Shown here: positions 54,608-64,000 of the stretch, piece after piece | Numbering within the stretch: the first letter of the stretch is position 1 | Layout: the number at the start of each line of letters is the position of its first letter | Assembly (NCBI RefSeq): GCF_016909495.1 | Contig: NZ_JAFBFW010000003.1 | Location: 558,001-622,000, forward strand | Direction: 5' to 3' | Source of the DNA: Pantoea coffeiphila | Lineage (GTDB): Bacteria; Pseudomonadota; Gammaproteobacteria; Enterobacterales; Enterobacteriaceae | DNA length: 64,000 bases | Made by a program: the position numbers and the translations under genes | Notes under the pieces: model-generated | Database searches by the model: none | What the model saw: the letters and a program-made list of their open reading frames with translations, nothing else | What the model was told of the DNA's origin: nothing

Positions 54608-54683
54608 TGGTGCCCGAACCCGGAATCGAACCAGGGACACGGGGATTTTCAATCCCCTGCTCTACCGACTGAGCTATTCGGGC
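54608..54683 (-). tRNA. pheV: tRNA-Phe (GAA)
   Basis: 76 nt including encoded CCA. Acceptor stem GCCCGAA/TTCGGGC, D-arm GCTCAGTCGGTAGAGC, anticodon stem GGGGA/TCCCC, anticodon GAA at 54648-54650, and T-loop GGTTCGATTCC. It lies immediately upstream of the speC region as pheV does in E. coli. No integrase or duplicated 3' end is seen nearby, so this copy is not occupied by an island inside the window. Confidence 0.98.
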
Positions 54684-54693
54684 AACGGGGCGC

Positions 54694-54722
54694 ATTAAAC
54701 CGTAACCGGCCTGCGGCGTCAA
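54694..54722 (-). promoter_or_regulatory. tRNA-Phe promoter
   Basis: On the minus strand TTGACG-N17-TTTAAT followed by the GC-rich discriminator GCGCCCC, typical for stringently controlled stable RNA promoters, 11 bp before the tRNA. Confidence 0.85.
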
Positions 54723-55138
54723 TGGCTTTATGTTGGAAATCAGACTGATTGCACTCTTTTTCATCAAAGATGGCAAAATATAACCTTTCCGGCGATTTAG
54801 CATCCAAGCTCTGCGTAAGTTGGGGCTGGATCGAAAGATTACAGCATGCAGTATGGATGGAGGATGCAAGGATTACGCTTTAACCTGCGGCAGGGCGCTT
54901 TTTATTCTGCTGACCGGGCGTCCAATCCTTACTTAACGCATGGCTATTTTTCATCCGCTACCTTTTCCCCTTACAACCTCGTCTCTTTTGTCGATCGCGC
55001 GAGCTATTTATGACTGAATGTTTCCTCACTTTTTATGCATAATTAACTGCCCGGAGCGGGTTGTACCTGCCTCTAAAAGATGCCATTATTGCGCAAATTT
55101 TGCGTTAGCCGCATCCATTCAACTTTGAGGTCGCCGCC
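54723..55138. other. Region between tRNA-Phe promoter and the speC leader
   Basis: 416 bp holding the speC promoter region on its right. An AT-rich TTTTTATGCATAATTAA stretch near 55030-55045 includes a possible -10. No gene recognised. Confidence 0.55.
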
Positions 55139-55252
55139 ATGAAAGGTTCACTGCTGCATATCAGCAATGTTACCCGTCATCTGATGATGCCGTGCGCCTG
55201 CCGATCTCCGCTTTGTCACACCTTGTCGATAAAATCTCTCACCATGCGGTGA
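55139..55252 (+). CDS. Probable leader peptide of speC, 37 residues
   Basis: ATG at 55139 follows GAGGTCGCCGCC, an excellent ribosome site. The frame has 37 codons, reading MKGSLLHISNVTRHLMMPC at first, then a Cys/Ser/His-rich part, ending KSLTMR-stop. The stop codon is embedded in a CTCACC-ATGC-GGTGAG hairpin with a T-run. It begins 309 bp before speC with no other gene between. This layout suggests a regulatory leader comparable in principle to speFL upstream of speF, to which it shows no sequence similarity I can see. Whether it is translated is untested. Confidence 0.65.
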   Translation: MKGSLLHISNVTRHLMMPCACRSPLCHTLSIKSLTMR

Positions 55253-55258
55253 GGTTTT
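55238..55258 (+). terminator. Attenuator-like hairpin at the leader stop codon
   Basis: CTCACC-ATGC-GGTGAG stem (55238-55243 with 55248-55253), then GTTTT. The leader stop TGA (55250-55252) lies in its 3' arm, so a ribosome finishing or stalling on the leader would open it. Confidence 0.6.
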
Positions 55259-55277
55259 CATACGCTTTACTTTTAGC

Positions 55278-55314
55278 CATCAGTAAAAACAGGTGTGATC
55301 TGATTTTACTGATG
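55278..55314 (+). promoter_or_regulatory. speC leader hairpin with loop complementary to the leader ORF
   Basis: CATCAGTAAAA (55278-55288) and TTTTACTGATG (55304-55314) form a perfect 11-bp stem. The 15-base loop contains GGTGTGA (55292-55298), the exact complement of TCACACC (55216-55222) within the leader reading frame. The two could form a pseudoknot or alternative pairing that depends on ribosome position. Function is inferred. Confidence 0.65.
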
Positions 55315-55447
55315 TCTGGCGGTCGAAGCGGATACCCATTCTGCTGACAGCTCTCTGACACCTTTCGCCGGGAATGCCGTGCTCTGCTCGCGTTCCTATT
55401 GTGTGCCTCTGGCACCCACTCATCCTTGCCGCCTGAGGATTTGTGTT

Positions 55448-57598
55448 ATGACACCATTAAAAATTGCAGCCAGTACTACCGTTGCCATCCACCTCCAGAC
55501 CGGGCGCGAAGTCGTTACGCTGGAGAAAACCGACTTTACCGACGTAGCGGCCGTGGTCGTCTCCGTTGCAGACTCGCGCAGCGGTATGCTGGCGCTGCTG
55601 CGCCACACCGGCTTTAACCTGCCGGTGTTTATCGCGCTGGATTACCCGGAGCAGGCCCAGGAACAGGAGCTGCCGGAAGTGACCGGTATTCTGAACGGTG
55701 CCGCCGACGATGCTATCCGCCTGGAAGCCGCTGCCGCGGAGTATCAGACCGGGCTGCTGCCGCCGTTCTTTAATACGCTGACCAAGTACGTGGCGATGGA
55801 CAACAGCACCTTCGCCTGTCCCGGCCATCAGGGCGGCGCGTTCTTTAAAAAGCACCCGGCGGGGCGGCAGTTCTTCGACTTCTTCGGTGAAAACGTCTTC
55901 CGCGCCGATATGTGCAATGCCGACGTGAAGCTCGGCGATCTGCTGATCCACGAAGGGTCGGCCAAGCACGCGCAGAAGTTTGCCGCGAAGGTGTTTAACG
56001 CCGACAAAACCTACTTTGTGCTGAACGGCACCTCCAGCGCAAACAAAGTGGTGACCAACGCGCTGCTGACGCGCGGCGATCTGGTGCTGTTCGATCGCAA
56101 TAACCATAAGTCGAACCACCACGGCGCGCTGATCCAGGCCGGGGCCACGCCGGTGTATCTGGAAACGGCGCGCAATCCGTTCGGCTTTATTGGCGGTATT
56201 GATGCGCACTGCTTTGATGAGACCTATATCCGCAATCAGATCCGTCAGGTAGCGCCAGACCGCGCGCAGCAGGAACGTCCGTTCCGCCTGGCGGTGATCC
56301 AGCTGGGCACCTACGACGGCACGGTTTACAACGCCCGTAAGGTGATCGACAGCATCGGGCACCTGTGCGACTACATCCTGTTTGACTCTGCGTGGGTCGG
56401 CTACGAGCAGTTTATTCCGGTGATGGAAGCCTGTTCGCCGCTGCTGCTCGATCTGAAGTCGGAAGATCCGGGGATCTTCGTCACCCAGTCGGTGCATAAG
56501 CAGCAGGCCGGGTTCTCGCAAACTTCGCAGATCCACAAAAAAGATAACCACATTCGCGGCCAGCAGCGTTTTTGCAGCCATAAGCGGCTGAACAATGCCT
56601 TTATGCTGCATGCCTCAACCAGCCCGTTTTATCCGCTGTTTGCTGCGCTGGACGTTAACGCCAAAATGCATCAGGGCGAGGCGGGCCGCCGCCTGTGGCA
56701 CGAGTGCGTTACGCTGGGGATTGATACCCGCAAGGCAATCCTCTCGCGCTGCGAAATGATCCGCCCGTTTATCCCGGATGACGTTGACGGCAAGCCGTGG
56801 CAGGATGCGCCAACCGAAACCATCGCCCGCGACCCGCGCTATTTCAGCTTTGCGCCGGGGGCGGAGTGGCACGGTTTTGCCGGCTATGAGAAAGATCAGT
56901 ATCTGATCGATCCCTGCAAGCTGCTGCTGACTACGCCGGGCATTGATGCCACCAGCGGTCAGTACGCGTCATTCGGCATTCCGGCGACGATTCTCGCTAA
57001 CTACCTGCGTGAAAACGGCGTGGTGCCGGAGAAGTGCGATCTGAACTCAATCCTGTTCCTGCTGACTCCGGCTGAAAGCGTGGAGAAGATGGCGCACCTG
57101 GTGGCCAAGCTGGCGCAGTTTGAACAGCACGTGAAGGAAGATGCGCTGCTGAGCGACGTGCTGCCGACCATCTACCGTAAAAACGTTAAGCGCTACGCCG
57201 GTTATACCCTGCGTCGTCTTTGCCTTGAAATGCACCAGCTGTACGTCAGCTACGGGGTGAAGGATCTGCAGAAGGCGATGTTCCGCCAGCAGAGCCTGCC
57301 GAAAGTGGTGATGAATCCGCAGGATGCCAACATCGAATTTATCCGTGGCAACGTTGAGCTGGTGCCGATTGCTCAGGCGGAAGGGCGTATTGCCGCCGAA
57401 GGCGCGCTGCCTTATCCACCGGGCGTGCTGTGCGTGGTACCCGGCGAAGTCTGGGGCGGCGCGGTGCAGAGCTACTTCCTGGCGCTGGAAGAGGGGCTTA
57501 ACCTGCTGCCGGGCTTCTCGCCGGAACTGCAGGGCGTGTATGCCGAGGCCGATGAAAACGGGATTAAGCGCCTGTATGGCTATGTCATTACCGAGTAA
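55448..57598 (+). CDS. speC: Ornithine decarboxylase
   Basis: 716 residues from ATG 55448, where homology to E. coli SpeC begins and GAGGAT precedes. It converts ornithine to putrescine in the cytoplasm. PLP-dependent fold III-type (fold-type I bacterial) decarboxylase: an N-terminal wing domain, NSTFACPGHQGGAFFKKHPAG, FDSAWVGYEQF, and the PLP Lys in TQSVHKQQAGFSQTSQIHKKD (near residue 350). The pairing with pheV and mltC on either side supports SpeC rather than SpeF. A leader peptide and structured RNA precede it. Confidence 0.97.
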   Translation: MTPLKIAASTTVAIHLQTGREVVTLEKTDFTDVAAVVVSVADSRSGMLALLRHTGFNLPVFIALDYPEQAQEQELPEVTGILNGAADDAIRLEAAAAEYQTGLLPPFFNTLTKYVAMDNSTFACPGHQGGAFFKKHPAGRQFFDFFGENVFRADMCNADVKLGDLLIHEGSAKHAQKFAAKVFNADKTYFVLNGTSSANKVVTNALLTRGDLVLFDRNNHKSNHHGALIQAGATPVYLETARNPFGFIGGIDAHCFDETYIRNQIRQVAPDRAQQERPFRLAVIQLGTYDGTVYNARKVIDSIGHLCDYILFDSAWVGYEQFIPVMEACSPLLLDLKSEDPGIFVTQSVHKQQAGFSQTSQIHKKDNHIRGQQRFCSHKRLNNAFMLHASTSPFYPLFAALDVNAKMHQGEAGRRLWHECVTLGIDTRKAILSRCEMIRPFIPDDVDGKPWQDAPTETIARDPRYFSFAPGAEWHGFAGYEKDQYLIDPCKLLLTTPGIDATSGQYASFGIPATILANYLRENGVVPEKCDLNSILFLLTPAESVEKMAHLVAKLAQFEQHVKEDALLSDVLPTIYRKNVKRYAGYTLRRLCLEMHQLYVSYGVKDLQKAMFRQQSLPKVVMNPQDANIEFIRGNVELVPIAQAEGRIAAEGALPYPPGVLCVVPGEVWGGAVQSYFLALEEGLNLLPGFSPELQGVYAEADENGIKRLYGYVITE

Positions 57599-57610
57599 AT
57601 GTTGACGGCA

Positions 57611-58299
<689 letters not shown>

Positions 58300-58713
58300 C
58301 CCGGCGGAATCCCTTTGCTCCACAGTGACCTCATCTCTTGGTATAAACCTGCCTAATATTGGACCGGGCGGCAAACCGTACCGTGAACCGGCGTAAACAG
58401 TCTGAGGAGCGTACTATTCCTCACGAACGTTATGGATTATCAATACGTTATGAGTATCTCAGTTTCATTCGATTGATTTAACAATATTTTAAGGCCTGGC
58501 GAAAGTGTCAATCAGGCCATCTTTGTCTGTTTATTGCTATTTAAGGTTTTTAATTCAGTTTAATCAATTCGTTATTAATCTAAATAACATCGTCTCAAAA
58601 TGAAAATGAGAAAATGGCGCACGAAAAATACATTTAATTCATGAGGGATATTAACGAAATCTGGTGATTTAATGCGAAGAGTTGATGGTAGCGACAGGCG
58701 ACGGTAAGGAGTG
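58300..58713. other. Intergenic region between TetR pseudogene and mltC
   Basis: About 410 bp, AT-rich, with a GGCCTG/CAGGCC inverted repeat near 58493-58518. E. coli carries nupG between speC and mltC; no trace of it is seen here. No gene recognised. Confidence 0.6.
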
Positions 58714-58737
58714 CGGGGCGCAGCAGCGTGCGCCCCG
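58714..58737 (-). terminator. Hairpin after mltC
   Basis: CGGGGCGC/GCGCCCCG 8-bp stem 11 bases past the mltC stop codon. The minus-strand flank (CTCCTTACC) is only weakly T-rich. Confidence 0.55.
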
Positions 58738-58747
58738 TGGGATAAGG

Positions 58748-59827
58748 CTAGTAGCGGTGATAGCTCTTCTGCGCGTTATTCACTTTATACAGATAACGAC
58801 GAGACTCAGCGGAAGGGTGGTTGGTAGTCAGCTGCTGATAAACGTCCGACGGCGACAGATTGTTAATCTTGCTGAAGGCGGTGTCTTTATCGCTGGAGAA
58901 CACTCGCAGCACGCTGCCCGCACCGCCGTTATAGGCGGTAATGACCGCATAGCGGCGCGAGGTCGGGTTGCTGATACCGGCAAGGTAGTTACCCTGCAGC
59001 AGTGACAGATACGCCGTACCGGCATCAATATTATTGGCCGGATCGAGCAGGTAGCTGCGGCTTGGTTTGCCCCATTTACCCTTCATGCGGAACACGTCAA
59101 CGCCCGCGGTGTGCTGCACCACCTGCATCAGTCCCAGCGCATCGGCGTGGCTGACCGCATAGGGGTTGAAGCTCGATTCGATCTGCATAATCGCCAGAAT
59201 CAGCGACTGATCAACGCCGTATTTTTCAGCGGCCTGACGTACCAGCGGCAGGTATTTGTGCGCACGCTTATCGAGGTGGTTCGGCACCATCGGAATGGTC
59301 ACGGACCAGATAACGTGCAGCCCCGAGGTACGGCGCTGGAGCTTGTTCTTAATCAGATAGTCTGCAAAGTTTCCGGCGCGGCCCTGCCAGCGAATCGGCT
59401 GGCCGGTGTTATCCAGCACCTGGCCGTAAAGCAGCGGCTCGCGGCTGATCTGAATGTCGTTGGCGTCGGAATAGAGATCGACATTACCCGGATCGTCACC
59501 GATCAGCAGGGTGGTAATAATCGCCTGGCGCAGGCTGGCCATCGGATCGGTACCGGCGATCGTCTCAATGGTGATGCTACCGGCGTCAAAGTTGATGTGG
59601 CTGCGGGTGTAGTATTGATCGCTGTACTTCACGTAGTCTTTCGGACCGGCAATCAGTACCTCATTCATACCCCAGATATTTTCGATGTTGTGGGCAAACT
59701 GTCCCATCAAAATATCAAAGCCGTTGGTGTCCTTTACCCATTCTTCATGGCTGGCATTCTGCTTCTTGCCGGAACAGGAGATCAGCAGCGGTGCGATAAT
59801 CAGCAAACTCAGGAGTTTTTTATTCAT
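58748..59827 (-). CDS. mltC: Membrane-bound lytic murein transglycosylase C
   Basis: 359 residues, same length as E. coli MltC. Lipoprotein signal with LISC lipobox (Cys 18), then an MltC N-terminal domain, then an SLT-type catalytic domain from about 190: [27 protein letters not shown] contains the catalytic Glu. It cleaves peptidoglycan at the outer membrane. It is last in the mutY-yggX-mltC transcription unit, 79 bp after yggX. Confidence 0.97.
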   Translation of the reverse strand: MNKKLLSLLIIAPLLISCSGKKQNASHEEWVKDTNGFDILMGQFAHNIENIWGMNEVLIAGPKDYVKYSDQYYTRSHINFDAGSITIETIAGTDPMASLRQAIITTLLIGDDPGNVDLYSDANDIQISREPLLYGQVLDNTGQPIRWQGRAGNFADYLIKNKLQRRTSGLHVIWSVTIPMVPNHLDKRAHKYLPLVRQAAEKYGVDQSLILAIMQIESSFNPYAVSHADALGLMQVVQHTAGVDVFRMKGKWGKPSRSYLLDPANNIDAGTAYLSLLQGNYLAGISNPTSRRYAVITAYNGGAGSVLRVFSSDKDTAFSKINNLSPSDVYQQLTTNHPSAESRRYLYKVNNAQKSYHRY

Positions 59828-59855
59828 CTTTCAGTGTATTGCCCACAATGTAGAA

Positions 59856-59875
59856 GGGCCTCATCATCAAGGCCC
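59856..59875. terminator. Small hairpin between yggX and mltC
   Basis: GGGCCT/AGGCCC 6-bp stem with an 8-base loop. It has no T-run and is more likely an mRNA processing or attenuation structure than a full terminator. Confidence 0.35.
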
Positions 59876-59906
59876 AACGTATGCCTGCTTCGCCAGTCAG
59901 GTTGCG

Positions 59907-60179
59907 TTACTCTGCTGGCGGTGTGTAACCTTCGATATGCACTTCTTTACCTTCGAACAGGAATTTGATCATCTCCTGCTCCAGCTGCTTACGGTCTTCA
60001 GGATTCATCATGCTGAGTTTCTTTTCGTTGATCAGCATGGTCTGCTTGGCCATCCATTTTGACCAAGCTTCTTTTGAAATCTCGTTATAGATGCGCTTAC
60101 CCAGATCGCCCGGGTAAAGCTGGAAATCCTGCCCATCGGCGTCACGTTGCAGGAACGTGCAAAAAATAGTTCTGCTCAT
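59907..60179 (-). CDS. yggX: Fe(II)-trafficking and oxidative-stress protein YggX
   Basis: 90 residues, the usual length. [22 protein letters not shown] with the conserved Cys 7, then [20 protein letters not shown]. It protects iron-sulfur proteins against oxidative damage in E. coli and Salmonella. Its start overlaps the mutY stop (TAATG), as in other enterobacteria, so it follows MutY, itself an iron-sulfur enzyme. Confidence 0.97.
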   Translation of the reverse strand: MSRTIFCTFLQRDADGQDFQLYPGDLGKRIYNEISKEAWSKWMAKQTMLINEKKLSMMNPEDRKQLEQEMIKFLFEGKEVHIEGYTPPAE

Positions 60180-61267
60180 TACTCTTCCTCTTCTTCTGTA
60201 GCGCGAGCACTCAGCACCATTTGTTGTGGCTGGCGCAGCTGCTGTAGCAGGCGCTCTACCGGCGCGGCCAGCCCCACGGAGGGCGGCTGCGCTAAGTTAT
60301 ACCAGAGACCCGGACCATCATCCATTGCCGCACGGGGCGATGGCAGATCCAGCCACATAGGCACAATATCCAGATGGAAATGGCTGAAGGTATGGCGGAA
60401 GGCGATCATCTGCCGCAGATGCCGATCGTCAATGCCGCGCAGGCGCAGCGCCTTGCGCAGCTCTTCTTCGGTGGCGAACTGTGGGAAACAGTATAGCCCG
60501 CCCCAAAGACCGACGGGTGGGCGCTGCTCGAGCCACACGTGCTGGCCCTGCTGCATCAATAGCAGCCAGCCGGTGCGCTCAGGGATGGTCTGTTTCGGCT
60601 TTTTACCGGGGTATTTTGCCCAGCTGCCGTGGGCGGTGGCGATGCAGCCGTTCTTCAGTGGGCAGATCTCACATTTGGGTTTGGAACGGGTGCAAACCAT
60701 CGCGCCCAGATCCATCATCGCCTGATTAAACTGGCTGACCCCAACCGCTGGCGTCACCTCGGTGCTGACCTGCCACAGGCGTTTTTCCACGTCTTTCTTA
60801 CCCGGCCAGCCGTCAACGGCGTAGCAGCGGGCCAGCACGCGTTTCACGTTGCCGTCGAGAATGGGGAAGTGTTTGCCCAGCGAAAGGGAAAGGATCGCCC
60901 CGGCGGTGGAGCGGCCAACGCCCGGCAGATCGGCGACTTCCTCAAAGGTTTGCGGGAAGATGCCGCCGTGTTTTTCCACTACCGTTTTTGCCGCCTTATG
61001 CAGATTGCGGGCGCGCGCATAGTAGCCGAGGCCGGTCCACAGATGCAGGACCTCATCCAGCGGCGCGGCGGCCAGATCGCTGACGGTGGGGAAACGCGCA
61101 ATAAAGCGCTCGAAGTAGGGGATCACCGTGGCCACCTGCGTCTGCTGCAGCATCACTTCAGAGAGCCAGACGGTATAAGGAGTTTTATCCAGCTGCCACG
61201 GCAGGGTTTTACGGCCATAGAGCTGATACCAGTCCAGTACCTGCTGTGCGAACTGCGACGCTTGCAT
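60179..61267 (-). CDS. mutY: Adenine DNA glycosylase
   Basis: 362 residues from ATG 61267, matching E. coli Mut[16 protein letters not shown] contains the catalytic Glu; [13 protein letters not shown] is the helix-hairpin-helix; ILDGNVKRV holds the catalytic Asp; a [4Fe-4S] site is the Cys-X6-Cys-X2-Cys-X5-Cys in [17 protein letters not shown]; and a C-terminal NUDIX-like domain (from about 230) recognises 8-oxoguanine. It removes adenine mispaired with 8-oxoguanine. Confidence 0.97.
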   Translation of the reverse strand: MQASQFAQQVLDWYQLYGRKTLPWQLDKTPYTVWLSEVMLQQTQVATVIPYFERFIARFPTVSDLAAAPLDEVLHLWTGLGYYARARNLHKAAKTVVEKHGGIFPQTFEEVADLPGVGRSTAGAILSLSLGKHFPILDGNVKRVLARCYAVDGWPGKKDVEKRLWQVSTEVTPAVGVSQFNQAMMDLGAMVCTRSKPKCEICPLKNGCIATAHGSWAKYPGKKPKQTIPERTGWLLLMQQGQHVWLEQRPPVGLWGGLYCFPQFATEEELRKALRLRGIDDRHLRQMIAFRHTFSHFHLDIVPMWLDLPSPRAAMDDGPGLWYNLAQPPSVGLAAPVERLLQQLRQPQQMVLSARATEEEEE

Positions 61268-61566
61268 CATGTAAACCACGATCTCTTGTTTCAGTTAAAT
61301 CAGGCAGGAATTCCAGCACAGACCAAAGGGTGTGTAAACCGGATAATCGCTGCATTTTGTTATTGGACAGGGGCTTTGTGCCACTTTCTTGCCCTTAAGC
61401 GAAACGAAGCGCCTTCACCGGGCGATCTCCACTGGCTGAAAGGCTGGCAGCAGCTATACTGGCAGCCATTCGGGCAATACCGTTCCGTTGGCAGGGCGAT
61501 CTTTATGTTTTCACCTGCTGAAGGCATAATGCCCGCTTTCCAAAGTGCACAGCGGCAGGCAGAACG

Positions 61567-62286
61567 ATGAAAAATGATGTTATCTCACCGGAATTCGATG
61601 AAAATGGCCGCGCAATGCGCCGTATCCGCAGCTTTGTGCGCCGCCAGGGCCGCCTGACCAAAGGTCAGCAGCAGGCGCTGGATACGCTGTGGCCGGTAAT
61701 GGGCGTGGAATATCAGCCGGAGCCGATCGATTTCACCACTCTGTTTGGTCGCGATGCGCCGGTCGTGCTGGAAATCGGTTTTGGTATGGGGGCGTCGCTG
61801 GTCAGTATGGCGGCGAGTAATCCGCATCAGAATTTCCTCGGTATTGAAGTGCATTCACCCGGCGTGGGCGCCTGTCTGGCGACGGCGGAAGAAGCTGGCG
61901 TGACCAACCTGCGGGTGATGTGTCACGATGCGGTGGAAGTGCTGGAAAATATGATCCCGGATAACTCCCTGCGCATGGTGCAGCTGTTCTTCCCGGACCC
62001 GTGGCATAAAGCGCGCCACAATAAGCGCCGTATCGTGCAGGTACCGTTTGCCGAGCGCGTAATGCGCAAGCTGAAGCTGGGCGGTGTGTTCCATATGGCA
62101 ACCGACTGGGAAGCCTACGCCGAGCATATGCTGGAAGTGATGAGCAGCATTGACGGTTATAAGAATCTGTCGGAAACGGCTAACTGGGTGGAACGCCCGG
62201 AGTCGCGTCCGCTAACGAAATTTGAGCAGCGCGGCCAGCGTCTTGGCCACGGTGTGTGGGATCTGATGTTCGAGAGGGTTAAATAA
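61567..62286 (+). CDS. trmB: tRNA (guanine-N7)-methyltransferase
   Basis: 239 residues, E. coli TrmB length. Rossmann-type SAM site [13 protein letters not shown] (about residues 63-75), and the family motif [18 protein letters not shown] near residue 140 with catalytic Asp. It methylates G46 of tRNA. It is divergent from mutY and overlaps yggL by one base (TAATG). Confidence 0.97.
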   Translation: MKNDVISPEFDENGRAMRRIRSFVRRQGRLTKGQQQALDTLWPVMGVEYQPEPIDFTTLFGRDAPVVLEIGFGMGASLVSMAASNPHQNFLGIEVHSPGVGACLATAEEAGVTNLRVMCHDAVEVLENMIPDNSLRMVQLFFPDPWHKARHNKRRIVQVPFAERVMRKLKLGGVFHMATDWEAYAEHMLEVMSSIDGYKNLSETANWVERPESRPLTKFEQRGQRLGHGVWDLMFERVK

Positions 62287-62612
62287 TGGCTACACAACGC
62301 AGTCGTCGTCTTCGTAAGAAAATGCACATTGATGAGTTCCAGGAGTTAGGTTTCTCCGTGGGCTTCAGCTTCGCAGAAGGGACCAGCGGAGAGAGCATCG
62401 ACAGCACCGTTGATGCCCTGATCGAAGAAGTGATCGAACCTAACGGCCTGGCGTTTGACGGCAGCGGCTATCTGCAGTGGGAAGGCCTGATCTGCCTGCA
62501 AAAAATCGGTAAATGCACCGATGAGCACCGCGAACTGGTCCGTAACTGGCTGGAAGCGCGTAAGCTGAATGACGTGAAAGTCACCGAACTTTTCGACGTC
62601 TGGTGGGACTAA
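62286..62612 (+). CDS. yggL: YggL family protein (DUF469)
   Basis: A 108-residue protein with a basic N-terminus ([25 protein letters not shown]) and the family's acidic C-terminus ending LFDVWWD. E. coli YggL associates with the large ribosomal subunit; its exact function is not firmly established. Translationally coupled to trmB through the shared TAATG. A hairpin with T-rich tail follows at 62662. Confidence 0.95.
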   Translation: MATQRSRRLRKKMHIDEFQELGFSVGFSFAEGTSGESIDSTVDALIEEVIEPNGLAFDGSGYLQWEGLICLQKIGKCTDEHRELVRNWLEARKLNDVKVTELFDVWWD

Positions 62613-62661
62613 AAGATCAGGGTTAACCAAACGACGGGCGGATAACATCGCTCATCGAATC

Positions 62662-62696
62662 AAGGGCGATCGCGTTTACCGGTCGCCCTTTGTCAT
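62662..62696 (+). terminator. Terminator after yggL
   Basis: AAGGGCGA/TCGCCCTT 8-bp stem with a 13-base loop and a TTGTCATTT tail, 50 bases past the yggL stop and ahead of yggN. Confidence 0.6.
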
Positions 62697-62712
62697 TTAA
62701 GGAGCAAAATTC

Positions 62713-63429
62713 ATGCGAAAAACGCTAATTGGCGGCGCACTACTGCTGCTGGCAGCCGGTCAGGCGCAGGCGGATTATCAGTGCAGCGTTAATCCTCAGG
62801 ATGATGTTGTTATCTCGCCTGCGCAGGTGCAGGTGGTCGGGGCCAATGGAAATCTGGTGATTACGCCGCAGGGCGAGGTACAGCGCAACGGCCAGCCGGT
62901 CAGCGTGGATAATGCCACTCGTCAGAAAGCCATTGATTACCAGAGTGCGCTGCGCCGCGACCTGCCGTGGATTGATAATGGTGCGAAGCAGCGTCTTGAG
63001 AAAGGCCGCGTGGCGCTGGATCGGGTGATTGTGGAAAAACTGGGTCAAAACAGCAACGTGCGCCAGCGTCTGACCACGCTGGACGGCCAGCTTAAACAGC
63101 AGATGAACCGTATTATTGAGCATCGCAGCGACGGTCTGACTTTCCACCATCAGGCAATTGAGCAGGTGCGCCAGGACGGCGAGCGGCTGGTACAGAGCGC
63201 GATGGGCGGCGTGGTGCAGGACAGCCTGAATGAAATGGGCCGCAAGCAGGCCAGCGGCAACGATAACCCGCTGCAGGCGATTATGGGCAATCTGGGAGGA
63301 TTACAGCAGGCGATTCAGGCCGAATGGAGCAATCAGGAGCAGGATTTCCAGAACTTCGGCCACGAAGTCTGTAATCGCGTTACCAGTCTGGAAACGCAGC
63401 GCAAGTCGCTGGTAGCCGCGCTGAATTAA
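62713..63429 (+). CDS. yggN: YggN-like periplasmic protein (DUF2884)
   Basis: 238 residues with a signal peptide (ending QAQA-D near residue 20) and a long, mainly helical body resembling E. coli YggN. Ribosome site AAGGAGCAAAATTC. It has single Cys residues early (YQCSV) and late (HEVCN), which might form a disulfide bond. Function unknown. It stands as its own unit between the yggL terminator and the hairpin shared with hemW. Confidence 0.93.
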   Translation: MRKTLIGGALLLLAAGQAQADYQCSVNPQDDVVISPAQVQVVGANGNLVITPQGEVQRNGQPVSVDNATRQKAIDYQSALRRDLPWIDNGAKQRLEKGRVALDRVIVEKLGQNSNVRQRLTTLDGQLKQQMNRIIEHRSDGLTFHHQAIEQVRQDGERLVQSAMGGVVQDSLNEMGRKQASGNDNPLQAIMGNLGGLQQAIQAEWSNQEQDFQNFGHEVCNRVTSLETQRKSLVAALN

Positions 63430-63477
63430 CCGCTGGCGGGCAGGTTGACCGAAAGTGCCTGCCCGGCCAGCATCAGC

Positions 63478-63518
63478 ATGGATACCCGCCGTCGGATGCG
63501 CGGGTATCCATCATTTTT
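63478..63518. terminator. Terminator between yggN and hemW
   Basis: ATGGATACCCGC/GCGGGTATCCAT, a perfect 12-bp stem followed on the plus strand by CATTTTT. It lies between convergent genes and can serve both. Confidence 0.85.
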
Positions 63519-63528
63519 CCTGAAGAAA

Positions 63529-64000
63529 TTATTCCGCCAGGAACAGCTCAAGCAGCGAGTTCAGGAACAGCTTTCCTTTCTCGGTAATCTGCCAGTATTC
63601 CGCCGTTTCCGTCAGATACCCTTTCGCCAGCGCCTCATCCAGCTGCGCGCGCACGCTGCTTTCCGGCAGGCCGGTATAGCGTTGATACTCCGCGCGCGGT
63701 GCGGCTTCCAGCAGGCGGAAGCGGTTCATAAAGAACTCGAACGGCTTATCGGCATCCGCTACGTCGTGGCGCTTATCCAGATATTTTCCTGCCATAAAAC
63801 CGCGCGGATGGCGGGTTTTGGTGGTACGGATAATCGTGCCGTCCGGCTGGGTTAACTTGCCGTGCGCGCCGCAGCCAATCCCCAGATAGTCGCCAAAGCG
63901 CCAGTAGTTGAGGTTGTGCTCGCAGCGATAGCCAGGTTTGGCATAGGCCGAGGTTTCATACTGTTGATAGCCCGCCGCGCTGAGTAGCTGGTGGCCCTGC
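63529..64000 (-). CDS. hemW: HemW, C-terminal part (gene runs off the window)
   Basis: The last 157 codons of the radical-SAM-family heme chaperone HemW (YggW). Seen: YETSAYAKPGYRCEHNLNYW, DYLGIGCGAHG, TKTRHPRGF, DKPFEFFMNRFRLLEAAP and the end LNSLLELFLAE, all matching E. coli HemW. The iron-sulfur/SAM motif CXXXCXXC is upstream of the window's end and cannot be checked. Convergent with yggN. Confidence 0.95.
   Translation of the reverse strand, partial: QGHQLLSAAGYQQYETSAYAKPGYRCEHNLNYWRFGDYLGIGCGAHGKLTQPDGTIIRTTKTRHPRGFMAGKYLDKRHDVADADKPFEFFMNRFRLLEAAPRAEYQRYTGLPESSVRAQLDEALAKGYLTETAEYWQITEKGKLFLNSLLELFLAE

Noticed and set aside
54608..54683. Genomic island attached to tRNA-Phe
   Set aside because: pheV is a known integration site elsewhere, but no integrase, repeated 3' end or composition change flanks it here.
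55457..56611. 384-codon frame antisense to speC
   Set aside because: Shadow frame without family features.

Overview
This window is chromosomal DNA of a gamma-proteobacterium in the Erwiniaceae (Erwinia or Pantoea type). The evidence is an EsaR/EsaI-type quorum-sensing pair with convergent overlapping genes, the enterobacterial blocks pheV-speC, mltC-yggX-mutY-trmB-yggL-yggN-hemW, bax-malS, btsT-yjiX-yjiA, btsSR, lldPRD and mdtJI, and an overall GC-rich base composition. No phage, insertion sequence, integrase or CRISPR array was seen.

Layout: 1-1091 is non-coding and full of structured repeats. Three near-identical elements and one diverged, inverted relative share two conserved hairpins but have different closing stems. 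1092-3400 holds a LacI-type regulator, an empty stretch and a 38-residue membrane protein not annotated by length-based methods. 3814-9614 has an AraC regulator, a divergent Lrp/DUF2000 pair and the lactate operon lldPRD with two LldR-type operators. 9962-16129 is an iron module: a FepA-like receptor divergent from a four-gene ABC importer, with Fur boxes between them and no biosynthesis genes. 16300-20033 has the spermidine exporter mdtJI, a chorismate mutase/AraC/LysE transcription unit and a secreted ClpP-like protein. 20107-23902 has a CapA-family protein divergent from an amino-acid ABC importer. 24059-33217 joins the pyruvate-sensing BtsS/BtsR system, bax, malS and the BtsR target btsT with yjiX and yjiA; four BtsR-like half-sites spaced exactly 20 bp lie upstream of btsT.

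33581-42822 has a GNAT enzyme, a secreted repeat-protein/DUF3142 pair and a four-gene chaperone-usher fimbrial operon. 42904-49619 is a peptide-import operon that includes its own M20 dipeptidase. 50290-51643 is esaR/esaI with an EsaR box on the esaR -10 region. 52054-54480 has an orphan DNA-binding-like protein and a TetR/epoxide-hydrolase-like pair with matching operators. From 54608 to the end come tRNA-Phe, speC with a probable leader peptide and attenuator-like RNA, a 14-unit CTGG tract, a TetR gene broken by a stop codon, and the mltC-to-hemW housekeeping block.

Several parts fit together. Lactate is taken up and oxidised to pyruvate (lldPRD), and pyruvate is sensed and scavenged (btsSR, btsT). 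Ornithine is decarboxylated (speC) and spermidine exported (mdtJI). Peptides are imported and cut (the ABC importer plus the M20 enzyme). The observations most worth following up are the structured repeat family at the left end, the speC leader and the phased BtsR array.
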